This document shows, in pieces, positions 1 through 8,907 of a stretch of 61,268 nt of DNA. Position numbers and translations under genes: made by a program. Each line of letters starts with the position of its first letter. Within the stretch, counting starts at the first letter, position 1. The notes beneath the pieces are model-generated. The model searched no databases, was not told where the DNA came from, and worked only from the letters and a program-made list of their open reading frames with translations. The DNA is from UBA3263 sp964586765 (lineage in GTDB: Bacteria; Bacteroidota; Bacteroidia; Bacteroidales; Muribaculaceae), in contig CAZPHN010000012.1 of NCBI GenBank assembly GCA_964586765.1, forward strand, positions 1 through 61,268. The letters are read 5' to 3'.

Positions 1-1034
1 ATTTCTGCGACTACGTAGGTTTGCTCACAAATAACGGCGACTATTATGAAAGCGCCGGCGCCATGTGGCTGCCGGTGAAGATTGCAGATTTCAACAATTT
101 CAAACAAACATTTTTAGTAAAGGGGGGTACTAAAGATGAGTTAGACCCTGCCGCATTTAAAGATCCCTATAACGATAGAAACCCCACCAGAAGTGAGATC
201 TTCTTCAAGACCACCGGAGCGGAAGGAAACGTCATTGTGGGAATCCGCAAGAAAAGCGAGGATGGTAAGCCTGTGGAACAGCGCGAATATCTCTGGAGCT
301 GGCATCTGTGGATCACAAATTATAATCCTGCAGAACTCGGACAGTCTACCATGGACCGCAACATCGGAGCTATGAAACCCGGCGACACGGGTTTTTACTA
401 TCAGTGGAATAGAAAAGACCCATTCCCGCATTGGAAAGCTCCGGTATATGACATTAACGGCAAAGAACTGACAAATCTCAGGCATAAACTCGCATCCGGA
501 GAATCAGCCAGCATGCTTATTTATCAACACGCAGGCAAAACTACTACTAATGACCTTAAGGCACAACAAACAAGTGCCGTAAAATGGCCTTACAAGATGG
601 TTTATCATACCGGCGGTTCAACTGCTACGACTTTGGCAAACAAGAATTATATGGGTCAGACAGTTGGTAGAACAACTGCTTGGTCTGTCAGCCCCTCTGC
701 AATGAATTGGACTCCTCAGGATCCATCTCCACAAGGATGGGTGTTACCGCCGGATGAAAAGCAGCCCGAGACCCCTCCGGGAGCATGGACTATGATTTCC
801 TCCTGGGAAGGCTTGGGTGAACTACCTCGGGGAGGATTACGGGCTGACCCATACAGATATACTACATTATTTGACTTGTATCGTGGCGAGAATGCTTTCC
901 TTTGGGTTACAGGTCCCAATACCGTGCTTCCTACTTCTGCCACAAATACAGTAACTTATACAGCCCCTTATTACTCTGAAGGCATGAAAAGTATGGTTGA
1001 CGCCCTCCCCGTCCGCTGCACGAGGATGAAATAA
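1..1034 (+). CDS. Fimbrillin-like surface protein, C-terminal part (5' truncated)
   Basis: The frame is open from base 3 at the window edge, so the start lies outside; the TTG at 21 is not a convincing start. The visible 340 or so residues contain WSWHLWITNY followed by MDRNIGA and FYYQWNRKDPF. These resemble the C-terminal FISUMP-type or fimbrillin-associated domain of large Bacteroidetes surface lipoproteins, in which an aromatic-rich module closes the protein. The likely location is the cell surface as an adhesin or fimbrial tip component; this is inferred from family resemblance only. The gene is followed by the efp promoter and is probably the last gene of its own unit. It could also be another FISUMP-domain surface protein unrelated to fimbriae. 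Confidence 0.6.
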   Translation, partial: FCDYVGLLTNNGDYYESAGAMWLPVKIADFNNFKQTFLVKGGTKDELDPAAFKDPYNDRNPTRSEIFFKTTGAEGNVIVGIRKKSEDGKPVEQREYLWSWHLWITNYNPAELGQSTMDRNIGAMKPGDTGFYYQWNRKDPFPHWKAPVYDINGKELTNLRHKLASGESASMLIYQHAGKTTTNDLKAQQTSAVKWPYKMVYHTGGSTATTLANKNYMGQTVGRTTAWSVSPSAMNWTPQDPSPQGWVLPPDEKQPETPPGAWTMISSWEGLGELPRGGLRADPYRYTTLFDLYRGENAFLWVTGPNTVLPTSATNTVTYTAPYYSEGMKSMVDALPVRCTRMK

Positions 1035-1076
1035 TCTCCGAGCCGCAGCAAAAAAAACAGAGTAACTTGGCAAAGA

Positions 1077-1108
1077 TTTGCAAGATTGAGGTATTTTGCG
1101 TACCTTTG
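1077..1108 (+). promoter_or_regulatory. Bacteroidetes-type promoter of efp
   Basis: TTTG at 1077-1080, a 20-bp gap and TACCTTTG at 1101-1108 fit the Bacteroidetes sigma consensus (TTTG, 19-21 bp, TAnnTTTG). It lies about 44 bp before the efp ATG. Confidence 0.75.
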
Positions 1109-1151
1109 CCAAGCGAAAATAAACACAAACTGCGTATTATAAAGAATTTTT

Positions 1152-1718
1152 ATGGCAACTACTGCTGATTTTAAAAACGGAATGTGCCTCGATATCGATG
1201 GCCAGTACTATTTCATCGTTGAGTTCCTTCACGTTAAACCCGGCAAGGGTCCGGCTTTCGTTCGTACAAAGCTTAAGAATGTCCGTACCGGCCGCGTAAT
1301 TGATAAGACTTGGAACTCCGGCGTAAAAGTAGAGGAAGTACGTATCGAGCGTCGTCCCTATCAGTATTCTTACAAGGATGAGATGGGTTACCATTTCCTC
1401 CACACTGAGACTTGGGAAGAAATTATCGTTCCCGGTGAGAGCATCGAGGGTGTTGAATTCCTTAAGGACGGTGACATCTGTGAAGCTATGGTTCATGCAG
1501 CCAGCGAGACTGTCCTGACATGCGAAATGCCTACATCCGTGGTTCTCGAAATTACCTATACCGAGCCCGGCATCAAGGGCGATACCGCTACGAATACCCT
1601 TAAGCCCGCTACTGTGGAGACCGGTGCTACCGTACGTGTGCCTCTGTTCTGCAACACCGGCGATAAAGTTAAAATCGATACCCGTAACGGTTCATACGTT
1701 GAACGCGTTAAGGAATAA
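1152..1718 (+). CDS. efp: Elongation factor P
   Basis: EF-P binds the ribosome beside the P site and relieves stalling at polyproline stretches. The 188-aa length is normal for the family. All three beta-barrel domains are present: the KOW-like N-domain with the loop-tip lysine in VKPGKGPA (Lys32, equivalent to the modified lysine of other EF-Ps), the OB domain II, and the C-terminal domain ending GDKVKIDTRNGSYVERVKE. No EpmA/EpmB modification genes are in the window, so the modification state is unknown. The gene has its own promoter (1077-1108) and a strong terminator immediately after it, so it is probably transcribed alone. Confidence 0.97.
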   Translation: MATTADFKNGMCLDIDGQYYFIVEFLHVKPGKGPAFVRTKLKNVRTGRVIDKTWNSGVKVEEVRIERRPYQYSYKDEMGYHFLHTETWEEIIVPGESIEGVEFLKDGDICEAMVHAASETVLTCEMPTSVVLEITYTEPGIKGDTATNTLKPATVETGATVRVPLFCNTGDKVKIDTRNGSYVERVKE

Positions 1719-1742
1719 GAAAAATTAAGCTTTTAGCTTATT

Positions 1743-1778
1743 TTAGGGGTGTGAGAAAAATCACACCCCTAATTTTTG
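1743..1778 (+). terminator. Rho-independent terminator of efp
   Basis: A perfect 12-bp stem (TTAGGGGTGTGA at 1743-1754, TCACACCCCTAA at 1761-1772) with a 6-nt loop is followed by five T. The T-run also supplies the -33 box of the next promoter. Confidence 0.9.
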
Positions 1779-1806
1779 TGCTTTTCGCGGATTCTGCGTA
1801 ACTTTG
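1775..1806 (+). promoter_or_regulatory. Promoter of the nusB-yajC-coaE-bio operon, nested in the efp terminator
   Basis: TTTG at 1775-1778, a 20-bp gap and TAACTTTG at 1799-1806 match the Bacteroidetes consensus. The -33 element lies inside the terminator U-tract. The leader to the nusB ATG is about 40 nt. Confidence 0.75.
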
Positions 1807-1852
1807 CAGATGTAAAAACAACAGAAAGAACTTTTAAATATTCTCAACTATA

Positions 1853-3304
1853 ATGGTCAATCGTGTGTTAATTCGCCTGAAAGTCGTGCAGATGCTTTAT
1901 AGTTATATGCTGACACGAAGCGAATTTAAAATTGAGATGCCCGTTGAAACGTCGTCGCCTGACCGCCGGTATTCTTATCAGGCCTATGCGGAACTGCTTT
2001 TGTTTATACTTGAACTGTCAGGAAGGCGCGTAATTACCGAAGGTGCTGTTTCTCCTCAGGTGAAGGGGGCTATAAGCGGTGCGAAATTTATGGATACCAA
2101 AATGTCGTCCGCGCTGATGGGGAATGATGAGGTGCGCTCGCTGATTTTAGCTAACGGTGACCGTATGCGCAGTTTCGATGCCGCGGTTCCCGAGGCAGTC
2201 GCCCGACTTAAAAAGTCAACGTTTTACCGATTGTTGTCGAAGATTAAGTCGCCTGAAGTAGGTGATGAAATCGCTTTCTGGACATCCGTTATCCGTACTA
2301 CCTTGATAAAGACCGAGGCAGTTGTCGACGCACTTCGGACCAATCCTGATTTCACCGTCCGCGGTATGGAAATGGGCGCGAAGATGCTCGTCGAGACCCT
2401 TCAGGGATTTTCTGATACCCGCTCGGTGCTTGCCGGCTGTCGTAATGACCTTCGTCGTTCGCTTGACCGCGCCTATGACCTTTATAATACTTTGCTCTGG
2501 CTCCCTGTGGAGCTTGTCAAGGCGCAAGCCGAGCATCTTGACGCCAATGCCGCAAAGTATTTGCCCACAGATGAGGACCTGAATCCTGACCGTCGCTTTG
2601 TTGACTCGGAATACATCGCCATGATTGCCGGCAATACGCAGCTGTCGGAACTCATGGAAAAGACTCCGTTTGAGTTTGCCGATGACCCGGTTCTGATAGA
2701 ACATCTGCTTGCTTCCGTAGTCGCTTCGACATATTATAAGGAATATATGGACGCGCCGGGACAGAAAACGGTTGAAGATGATGCGGAATTGTGGCGTAAC
2801 CTGATGCGTCATGTCATTTTGCCGTCTGATGACCTTGCCGAAGCCTTGGAGTCCAAGTCTATTTTCTGGAATGATGACCTTGAAGTCATGTCAAGCTTCG
2901 CCCTTAAAACCTTGCGCACTATTGCCAAGGAGGGTGTCGACGCCGAACTTCTTCCCGAGTTCAAGGATGAGGAGGACGCTGAATTCGGAGCCAAGTTGTT
3001 TGATACCGTTGTCAGCAACATGGATGAATATCGCGAACTTATCGATGAATTTGTCAATACAAGCAAATGGGATACGGAGCGTCTTGCCCTGATGGATATT
3101 GTCATTCTGCGTACTGCGCTTGCCGAGATTATGGAATTCCCCAAAATTCCGCTTCAGGTAACCGCCAATGAGTATGTCGAGATAGCTAACTGGTACTCTA
3201 CGTCGCGTTCCGGTGCGTTTGTCAATGGTATACTTGCCGCTATTACCGAAAAACTTCGCGCCGAGGGCAGGATTAACAAGTCATTTAATAACTCTAAAAA
3301 ATAA
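1853..3304 (+). CDS. nusB: Transcription antitermination factor NusB (long Bacteroidetes form)
   Basis: NusB works with NusE/S10 on boxA RNA in rRNA transcription antitermination. The start MVNRVLIRLKVVQMLYSYM and the C-terminal half (WDTERLALMDIVILRTALAEI, then NEYVEIANWYSTSRSGAFVNG) are the two halves of the Bacteroidetes NusB fold. At 483 aa it is far longer than E. coli NusB (about 140 aa) and clearly longer than the roughly 310 aa I recall for Bacteroides NusB. The extra material lies between about residues 23 and 200, before the conserved RAYDLYNTLLWLPVEL segment, and has no domain I can name. It is the first gene of a dense operon, 6 bp before yajC. Confidence 0.88.
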   Translation: MVNRVLIRLKVVQMLYSYMLTRSEFKIEMPVETSSPDRRYSYQAYAELLLFILELSGRRVITEGAVSPQVKGAISGAKFMDTKMSSALMGNDEVRSLILANGDRMRSFDAAVPEAVARLKKSTFYRLLSKIKSPEVGDEIAFWTSVIRTTLIKTEAVVDALRTNPDFTVRGMEMGAKMLVETLQGFSDTRSVLAGCRNDLRRSLDRAYDLYNTLLWLPVELVKAQAEHLDANAAKYLPTDEDLNPDRRFVDSEYIAMIAGNTQLSELMEKTPFEFADDPVLIEHLLASVVASTYYKEYMDAPGQKTVEDDAELWRNLMRHVILPSDDLAEALESKSIFWNDDLEVMSSFALKTLRTIAKEGVDAELLPEFKDEEDAEFGAKLFDTVVSNMDEYRELIDEFVNTSKWDTERLALMDIVILRTALAEIMEFPKIPLQVTANEYVEIANWYSTSRSGAFVNGILAAITEKLRAEGRINKSFNNSKK

Positions 3305-3310
3305 ATTAGC

Positions 3311-3619
3311 ATGGAACAGTCCGCTTTTTCAAGCTGGGGAATGTTGATTCTCCTTATCGTGGTTTTCTATTTCTTCATGATTCGTCCGCAGCAGAAGCGT
3401 CAGAAAGAGACCAAAAAGTTTCGTGACGGTCTCCAGAAGGGTGACCGCGTTCTGACCGCCGGAGGTATTCACGGAAAAATTGCTGAAGTAGGCGATACCA
3501 CTTTTACCCTTGAAGTTGCTCCCGGAGTGAAAATCAAGGTTGAGAAATCAATGATTTATCCCTCGGCAGCCGAGGCTCAGGCAGATGCTGCCAACGCGGT
3601 TAACGCCGACCAGAAATAA
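3311..3619 (+). CDS. yajC: Preprotein translocase accessory subunit YajC
   Basis: YajC is a small inner-membrane partner of SecDF in the Sec translocon. The 102-aa protein has one N-terminal membrane segment (about residues 9-23) followed by the family signature MIRPQQKRQKE and a soluble domain with KGDRVLTAGGIHGKI. The length is typical. It lies directly behind nusB and before a YbbR-domain gene, the usual Bacteroidales order. Confidence 0.95.
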   Translation: MEQSAFSSWGMLILLIVVFYFFMIRPQQKRQKETKKFRDGLQKGDRVLTAGGIHGKIAEVGDTTFTLEVAPGVKIKVEKSMIYPSAAEAQADAANAVNADQK

Positions 3620-3636
3620 TAGCTTCTGAAAGGAAC

Positions 3637-4656
3637 GTGGCTGACGGAGAGCTGATTAAATCGATAAAGACACTTATCCGGCGCGGGCGTGTGTTGATTC
3701 ATAGCTCGCGCGGGAAAGATGTGCTTATCTATATGCTGTTTCTCCTTGTCAGCTATGGCTTCTGGGTTATCATGTCGCTTAATGATGACTCGCAGCGTGA
3801 CATTGAGGTAAAATTGGAGATTACGGATGTCCCGCCGGAGGTTGTCTTTGTGTCCGATGTGCCGAAAATCCTACAGGTTAACGTGCGCGACAAAGGAACC
3901 ACCCTTGCCGGTTATTTCTGGAACGGAGTACCTTCGTTGAGGCTTCGCTACGATGAATTTACCAACTATCCGCTTAAGGATCGCATAGCTTTCCCAGAAC
4001 AGGAGCTAACAGCGCGTGTGCGCTCCATTTTCTCATCAAGTTCACAGGTGGTTAGCATCCGTCCTGACTCATTGAGTTTGGTCTACACGGACCGCCCCGG
4101 TTCGACGGCTATTGTTGTTCCGGATGTGCAGGTCGTTCCGAGTCCCCAATGTGTGATTTCCGGACCGATAACGGTCAGCCCCGATACCGTGACCGTTTAC
4201 AGTGCCCGCCATCTGTCGGCAGTGCCTACCTCAGTCCGGACCATGACTCTTAGCTGCACGAATGTTAAGGACACACTTGTTGCGGAAGTCAGGATTCATC
4301 CTGAAAGCGGAGTCAGGGTAATTCCGGACAGAGTTACGATTACTGTGCCGGTAGAGCCGCTTATCTCTAAGTCGCGTATCGTGCCGATTACGTTGCTTCA
4401 CGGTACTTCTACTTCGACCCATGACGTCGTTATGTTCCCGTCGCAGGTTACCGTAAGCTATCTGCTGCCCATGAGCCTTTATTCATCGGAAAATGCCGTG
4501 ATAACCGTCAATGCCGACTTCTATAACCGTTCCGGAAAGAAAATACCGCTTACCTTAGGGGCTATTCCCGATTATTATCGCGGCGTTTCGCTTTCTACTG
4601 ACTCGATTGAATATCTGATTGAGCAGAAGTCGGCTTTTCCTGCTTTAGGTCAGTAA
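3637..4656 (+). CDS. YbbR-like domain membrane protein
   Basis: The 339-aa protein has a short cytoplasmic N-terminus, one membrane segment (about residues 29-46, LIYMLFLLVSYGFWVIM) and a long periplasmic part of beta-rich YbbR-like repeats (for example ITDVPPEVVFVSDVPKILQV). In Firmicutes, YbbR/CdaR regulates the diadenylate cyclase CdaA; no cyclase is adjacent here, so the role is unknown. The start is taken as GTG at 3637, with an AAGGA-like sequence just upstream. The stop codon TAA shares its last base with the coaE ATG, which implies translational coupling. Confidence 0.8.
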   Translation: MADGELIKSIKTLIRRGRVLIHSSRGKDVLIYMLFLLVSYGFWVIMSLNDDSQRDIEVKLEITDVPPEVVFVSDVPKILQVNVRDKGTTLAGYFWNGVPSLRLRYDEFTNYPLKDRIAFPEQELTARVRSIFSSSSQVVSIRPDSLSLVYTDRPGSTAIVVPDVQVVPSPQCVISGPITVSPDTVTVYSARHLSAVPTSVRTMTLSCTNVKDTLVAEVRIHPESGVRVIPDRVTITVPVEPLISKSRIVPITLLHGTSTSTHDVVMFPSQVTVSYLLPMSLYSSENAVITVNADFYNRSGKKIPLTLGAIPDYYRGVSLSTDSIEYLIEQKSAFPALGQ

Positions 4657-5243
4657 TGAGCGCGGAGAAAATAATAGCGGTTACCGGCGGAATAGGTTCC
4701 GGAAAGTCTGTTGTATGTCGGATTTTGCGCTCAATGGGCTATCCTGTCTATGACTGCGACTCGCGTGCGCGCTTCCTTCAGGATTCTGATGATGAAATGC
4801 GTCGGCGCATAGCCTCCGAGGTTACGCCTGATGCCCTAAACCCTGACGGTACGCTTAACCGTCCGGCTCTTGCTGCGTGTGTGTTTTCCCAGTCTGATAA
4901 ATTGCGCGCGCTTAACCGGATAGTCCATAGTGCTGTTGCCGCTGACCTGAGTGAACACATAGCCCGCGACCTGAGCGGCAGTAAGCTGTTTTTTGTAGAA
5001 ACCGCTATCCTGTATGAAAGCGGGTTGGACCGTATGGTTGATGCCGTATGGGAGGTAACTGCACCGGAGGAGGTCAGAGTGGCGCGCGTCATGTCGCGCA
5101 ACGGACTATCTGCCGATGAAGTGCGCGCGCGCATCAACGCCCAGTCGCCCTCGGCTGCAAATCCGAAACATTACATTATAATAAACGATGGCGAGACTCC
5201 GCTCTTGCCTCAGATTCTTGATGGAATTACACAACGAATTTGA
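4656..5243 (+). CDS. coaE: Dephospho-CoA kinase
   Basis: CoaE phosphorylates the ribose 3'-hydroxyl of dephospho-CoA, the last step of coenzyme A synthesis (EC 2.7.1.24). The P-loop GGIGSGKS is at residues 11-18, and the CoA-binding and lid elements are recognisable (YPVYDCDSRAR, FFVETAILYESGLD). The 195-aa length is normal. It follows the YbbR gene with a one-base overlap and overlaps the start of bioA by 23 bp if bioA begins at 5221. Confidence 0.95.
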   Translation: MSAEKIIAVTGGIGSGKSVVCRILRSMGYPVYDCDSRARFLQDSDDEMRRRIASEVTPDALNPDGTLNRPALAACVFSQSDKLRALNRIVHSAVAADLSEHIARDLSGSKLFFVETAILYESGLDRMVDAVWEVTAPEEVRVARVMSRNGLSADEVRARINAQSPSAANPKHYIIINDGETPLLPQILDGITQRI

Positions 5244-6492
5244 TCGCCGGCATCTTTGGCATCCCTATACGTCGACCATCGACCCGCTGCCCACATACAT
5301 GGTTGACAGAGCCGAAGGTTGCACTATTTTCCTTAGTGACGGTACTGCGCTGATTGACGGCATGGCTTCATGGTGGTGTCAGATTCACGGTTATAATAAT
5401 CCGCGGCTCAATGACGCGCTGACGCGCCAGATGTCCAAGGTCAGCCATGTTATGTTCGGCGGACTGACCCACGAGCCTGCGGTGGAGCTGGGCAAGCAGT
5501 TGCTGAAGATGGCTCCGAAGTCCATGAATAATATCTTTTATGCCGATTCCGGTTCGGTTGCAACAGAAGTGGCTATGAAAATGGCTGTTCAGGCGCGAAT
5601 AAGCACTACCGGGTCACATAAAGCCACGAATTTCGCCACAATCCGCAGCGGATATCATGGCGACACTTGGAACGCCATGTCGGTCTGCGATCCCGTTACG
5701 GGAATGCACGGCGCGTTCGGCTCGGCTCTCCCCGTGCGCTTTTTTGCTCCGCAGCCGCGGGTGCGTTTCGGCGCGGAATGGGATGCTGCCGATTTCGAGC
5801 CGATGGAGAAACTTTTGCGCAGCCATGCCGATGAACTTGCCGGAGTTATTCTCGAGCCGATAGTTCAGGGGGCGGGAGGAATGTGGTTTTACCACCCCGA
5901 ATATCTGCGTCAGTTGCGCCGCGTCTGCACCGAGCTGGGGCTTTATCTGATTTTCGATGAGGTAGCCACCGGTTTTTGGCGCACTGGTAAGTGCTTTGCC
6001 TCTGAACATACCGGAATTGAGCCTGATATCATGACCATAGGCAAGGGCTTGACCGGCGGATATATGACTATGAGTGCCGTGCTGACCACTAAGAAGGTGG
6101 CTGACGATATTTCCCGTGGCGAGGCAGGCGTGATGATGCACGGACCGACGTTCATGGCTAATCCCTTGGCTTGTGCCGTGGCTTTAGAGAGTCTCAAAAT
6201 GCTCTGTGAACAGGACATGGAGTCACGCATCGCCCATATCGAAAGTGAGCTGAAGCGGCTTTTGGCTCTGGCGCGCGAGGTTGACTCGGTTGCTGATGTA
6301 CGTGTGCTTGGCGCGATTGGCGTGATGGAGATGAAAGAGCCGGTGAATGTGGGCGAGTTTCAGAAAAAGTGCGTCGAGCGCGGAATCTGGGTGCGCCCCT
6401 TCGGAAAAAATGTTTACGTCATGCCCCCTTATGTGATTTCTGATGCCGAGTTGGCTAAGCTCGTAGGGGAAACCATCGAAATAATCCGATGA
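5221..6492 (+). CDS. bioA: Adenosylmethionine-8-amino-7-oxononanoate aminotransferase
   Basis: This PLP enzyme makes 7,8-diaminopelargonate from KAPA with SAM as amino donor (EC 2.6.1.62). Family marks are MASWWCQIHGYNNP near the N-terminus, FDEVATGFWRTG, and the PLP-binding lysine in IGKGLTGGYM (about Lys275 with this start). The start is set at ATG 5221, because the 11 residues added by the upstream ATG at 5188 lie inside coaE and do not resemble the family. It ends ATGA-overlapped with bioF, so bioA-bioF-bioGC are translationally coupled. Confidence 0.95.
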   Translation: MELHNEFDRRHLWHPYTSTIDPLPTYMVDRAEGCTIFLSDGTALIDGMASWWCQIHGYNNPRLNDALTRQMSKVSHVMFGGLTHEPAVELGKQLLKMAPKSMNNIFYADSGSVATEVAMKMAVQARISTTGSHKATNFATIRSGYHGDTWNAMSVCDPVTGMHGAFGSALPVRFFAPQPRVRFGAEWDAADFEPMEKLLRSHADELAGVILEPIVQGAGGMWFYHPEYLRQLRRVCTELGLYLIFDEVATGFWRTGKCFASEHTGIEPDIMTIGKGLTGGYMTMSAVLTTKKVADDISRGEAGVMMHGPTFMANPLACAVALESLKMLCEQDMESRIAHIESELKRLLALAREVDSVADVRVLGAIGVMEMKEPVNVGEFQKKCVERGIWVRPFGKNVYVMPPYVISDAELAKLVGETIEIIR

Positions 6493-7586
6493 GCTATCAG
6501 GAGGTACTTGACCGGCTACGGCTTCAACATAATTTCCGGCAGATTCCCGTGGAGACAGCCGGTGCAAATCTTATTGACCTTTCCGGCAATGACTATCTCG
6601 GCATTGCGGCTGACGTTGAGTTGCGCCGCGAGTTCATGGCGCAATATGGCGTAAATCTGTCGCTGAGCGCGTCGGCTTCGCGACTATTGGCGGCAAATCA
6701 GGTTGAATTTTCGCGTTTTGAGTCACTTTTGAGTGATTATTACGGCGGTCGCGCGCTTCTTTTTAATTCCGGCTATCATGTCAACTCAGGTGCGGTTGCG
6801 GCTCTGGCGCGCGAAAATACGCTTATTGTCGCCGATAAGCTGGTTCATGCGTCGATAATTGACGGAATTATGCTCAGTAAAGCTCCGTTTGAACGTTTCA
6901 GACATAACGATGTGGAGCATTTGGAGCGTATTCTTGAGAAGAAAGCCGCCGGTTATGAAAATGTATTAATTATTGTCGAGTCGGTCTATTCAATGGATGG
7001 CGACACGGCTCCGCTCGCTGAGATTGCGCGCATAAAATGTCGCTATCCCGGCGCGATGCTTTACGTAGATGAGGCGCATGCCGTCGGTGTGTGTGGGCGC
7101 GATGGTCTCGGACTCTCCGTTGACGTTGAGGGCGTTGACTTCATTGTCGGTACGCTGGGCAAGGCGATAGGTTCCGTAGGCGCGTTCATAGTTTGCCGTT
7201 CTCCGGAAATGTATGACTATTTTGTCAATACGGCGCGCTCGCTGATTTTCTCTACCGCGTTGCCGCCGCTAAATGTGGCGTGGAGCCGGTTCGTGATGGA
7301 GCGTATTCCATCCATGTCTGACAGACGCGAACGTCTCGCCGCGTTGGCGCGCGGGCTTGCGTCGGCACTTGGCACAGCGGAGCCCTCACATATCTGCCCG
7401 CTGATTACCGGCTCGAGCGAGTCTGCTTTGGCTCTGTCTGCCCGGCTGCTCGAACACGGATTTAAGGTCCTCCCTATACGTACGCCGACCGTACCGCCGG
7501 GCACGGAGCGTCTGCGCTTTTCGCTTAGTACTGATATAAAACCGGATGATATTTCGCGCCTGAGTGAGGTTTTGCGTTCACTATGA
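6489..7586 (+). CDS. bioF: 8-amino-7-oxononanoate synthase
   Basis: BioF condenses pimeloyl-ACP (or pimeloyl-CoA) with L-alanine to give KAPA (EC 2.3.1.47). The 365-aa protein has the alpha-oxoamine synthase marks IDLSGNDYLGIA, YVDEAHAVGVCG and the PLP lysine in VGTLGKAIGSVGAF (about Lys225). It overlaps bioA and the next gene by 4 bp (ATGA) on each side. Confidence 0.95.
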   Translation: MSYQEVLDRLRLQHNFRQIPVETAGANLIDLSGNDYLGIAADVELRREFMAQYGVNLSLSASASRLLAANQVEFSRFESLLSDYYGGRALLFNSGYHVNSGAVAALARENTLIVADKLVHASIIDGIMLSKAPFERFRHNDVEHLERILEKKAAGYENVLIIVESVYSMDGDTAPLAEIARIKCRYPGAMLYVDEAHAVGVCGRDGLGLSVDVEGVDFIVGTLGKAIGSVGAFIVCRSPEMYDYFVNTARSLIFSTALPPLNVAWSRFVMERIPSMSDRRERLAALARGLASALGTAEPSHICPLITGSSESALALSARLLEHGFKVLPIRTPTVPPGTERLRFSLSTDIKPDDISRLSEVLRSL

Positions 7587-8899
7587 GAGTAGATTTCATA
7601 TATAAGAATGACTCAAACACGCGTTTGCTGCTCGTTTTTAACGGGTGGAGCGTTCCGGTTCCGCCGGTTTGCGAGCCGACGTGGCTTATCGGATACGACA
7701 TAGCCGTCGTTTCCGGATATGACTCATTTGTGCTCCCGGCAGTGGGTGAGTATGATGAGGTGGTGGTGCTGGCTTGGTCGCTCGGCGTCCATGCGGCGGA
7801 GTTGGCTCTGCGGAGTGTGAAACTGCCGTTGACGCTGACCATCGCTGTCAACGGCACGCCTTTTCCTATAGATGATGCGCGCGGAATACCGGAGGCGACG
7901 TTCAGGCTTACCGCCGAACGCCTCACGGAGCAGTCGCTGACCAAGTTCCGCCGGCGGATGTGGGCAGGCGATATGGCTCGCGGTTCGCGCCCGATTGAGG
8001 AATTACAGCAGGAATTGCTTAAATTTCCCGCTGAATTTGTTCCTTTTCGGTGGGATTATGCAGTGATTTCAGCCGATGACCGTATTTTTCCGCCCGAAAA
8101 TCAGATTTCAGCATGGACCGGACGCGCAGAGATTATAAAAATGGAGGGTTCGCATACGCCCGATTTCAAAAGTATAGTCAAGCGGCTGATTATTAACAAG
8201 GAGAGGGTAGGGGCACGCTTTGCGCGCGGCGTCAATACTTATGATGGCGAGGCTACCGTTCAGGGTCGCATTGCCGCCCATCTGCTTGAACTATGGCTAA
8301 AGCATGATGTGAAGCGGAGGGGTGGGCGAGTGCTTGAAATAGGCGTCGGCACGGGTGCGTTCACATCTCTCTATTCCGATAAGATTCACCCCGATGAGCT
8401 GATTTTGTGGGACCTTGCGCCGGCAGCCGACGGCGTTGTTGCAGCCGACGGTGAGGTTGAGATTATGCACGTCGCTCCGGGCAGTCTGCGCGCGGTTGTT
8501 TCCGCATCGACCATGCAGTGGTTCAACTCTCCGGCGGCGTTCCTGCGACGTGTGGCTGACGCGCTCGAACCGGGCGGATTGGCGGTCATTTCGACTTTTG
8601 GACCGCAGACATTCGCTGAATTGACCGAATGTGGCGTCACTCCGTTGCCATATCTTGGCGAAAAGTCACTTTTGCGCATCATTCCTGAAGAATTTGAGGT
8701 GCTTGAGCTGCATGGCGGCAAGATTATGAAACTTTTTGATACTCCGATGGACGCCCTGCGCCATTGTCGCGCAACGGGCGTTAACGCTCGCCCGTCGGAC
8801 GTTTCGGTGCGCGAAATAGAGCGTCGGTGGGTGCGCCGTCCCGATGGACGCGTCTCGCTGACATTTGAACCTGTCTATATTGTTTTAAGAAAGAAATAA
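7583..8899 (+). CDS. BioG-BioC fusion: pimeloyl-ACP methyl ester esterase and malonyl-ACP O-methyltransferase
   Basis: One 438-aa protein carries both gatekeepers of the pimelate route. Residues 1-205 are a BioG-type (DUF452) alpha/beta hydrolase: LLLVFNGWSV near the start, nucleophile elbow LAWSLGVH (Ser66), then SADDRIFP and GSHTPDF as likely acid and His elements. Residues 215-438 are a BioC-type SAM methyltransferase with motif I VLEIGVGTGAF near residue 250 and MQWFNSPAAFL. BioC methylates malonyl-ACP to enter fatty-acid elongation; the esterase removes the methyl group to release pimeloyl-ACP. BioG-BioC fusions are known in Bacteroides. The fusion explains why no separate bioH or bioC is needed. 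Confidence 0.9.
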   Translation: MRVDFIYKNDSNTRLLLVFNGWSVPVPPVCEPTWLIGYDIAVVSGYDSFVLPAVGEYDEVVVLAWSLGVHAAELALRSVKLPLTLTIAVNGTPFPIDDARGIPEATFRLTAERLTEQSLTKFRRRMWAGDMARGSRPIEELQQELLKFPAEFVPFRWDYAVISADDRIFPPENQISAWTGRAEIIKMEGSHTPDFKSIVKRLIINKERVGARFARGVNTYDGEATVQGRIAAHLLELWLKHDVKRRGGRVLEIGVGTGAFTSLYSDKIHPDELILWDLAPAADGVVAADGEVEIMHVAPGSLRAVVSASTMQWFNSPAAFLRRVADALEPGGLAVISTFGPQTFAELTECGVTPLPYLGEKSLLRIIPEEFEVLELHGGKIMKLFDTPMDALRHCRATGVNARPSDVSVREIERRWVRRPDGRVSLTFEPVYIVLRKK

Positions 8900-8907
8900 A
8901 CGTCATT

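Noticed and set aside
5614..6141. 175-aa minus-strand ORF inside bioA
   Set aside because: It lies antisense to conserved PLP-enzyme motifs and has no domain.
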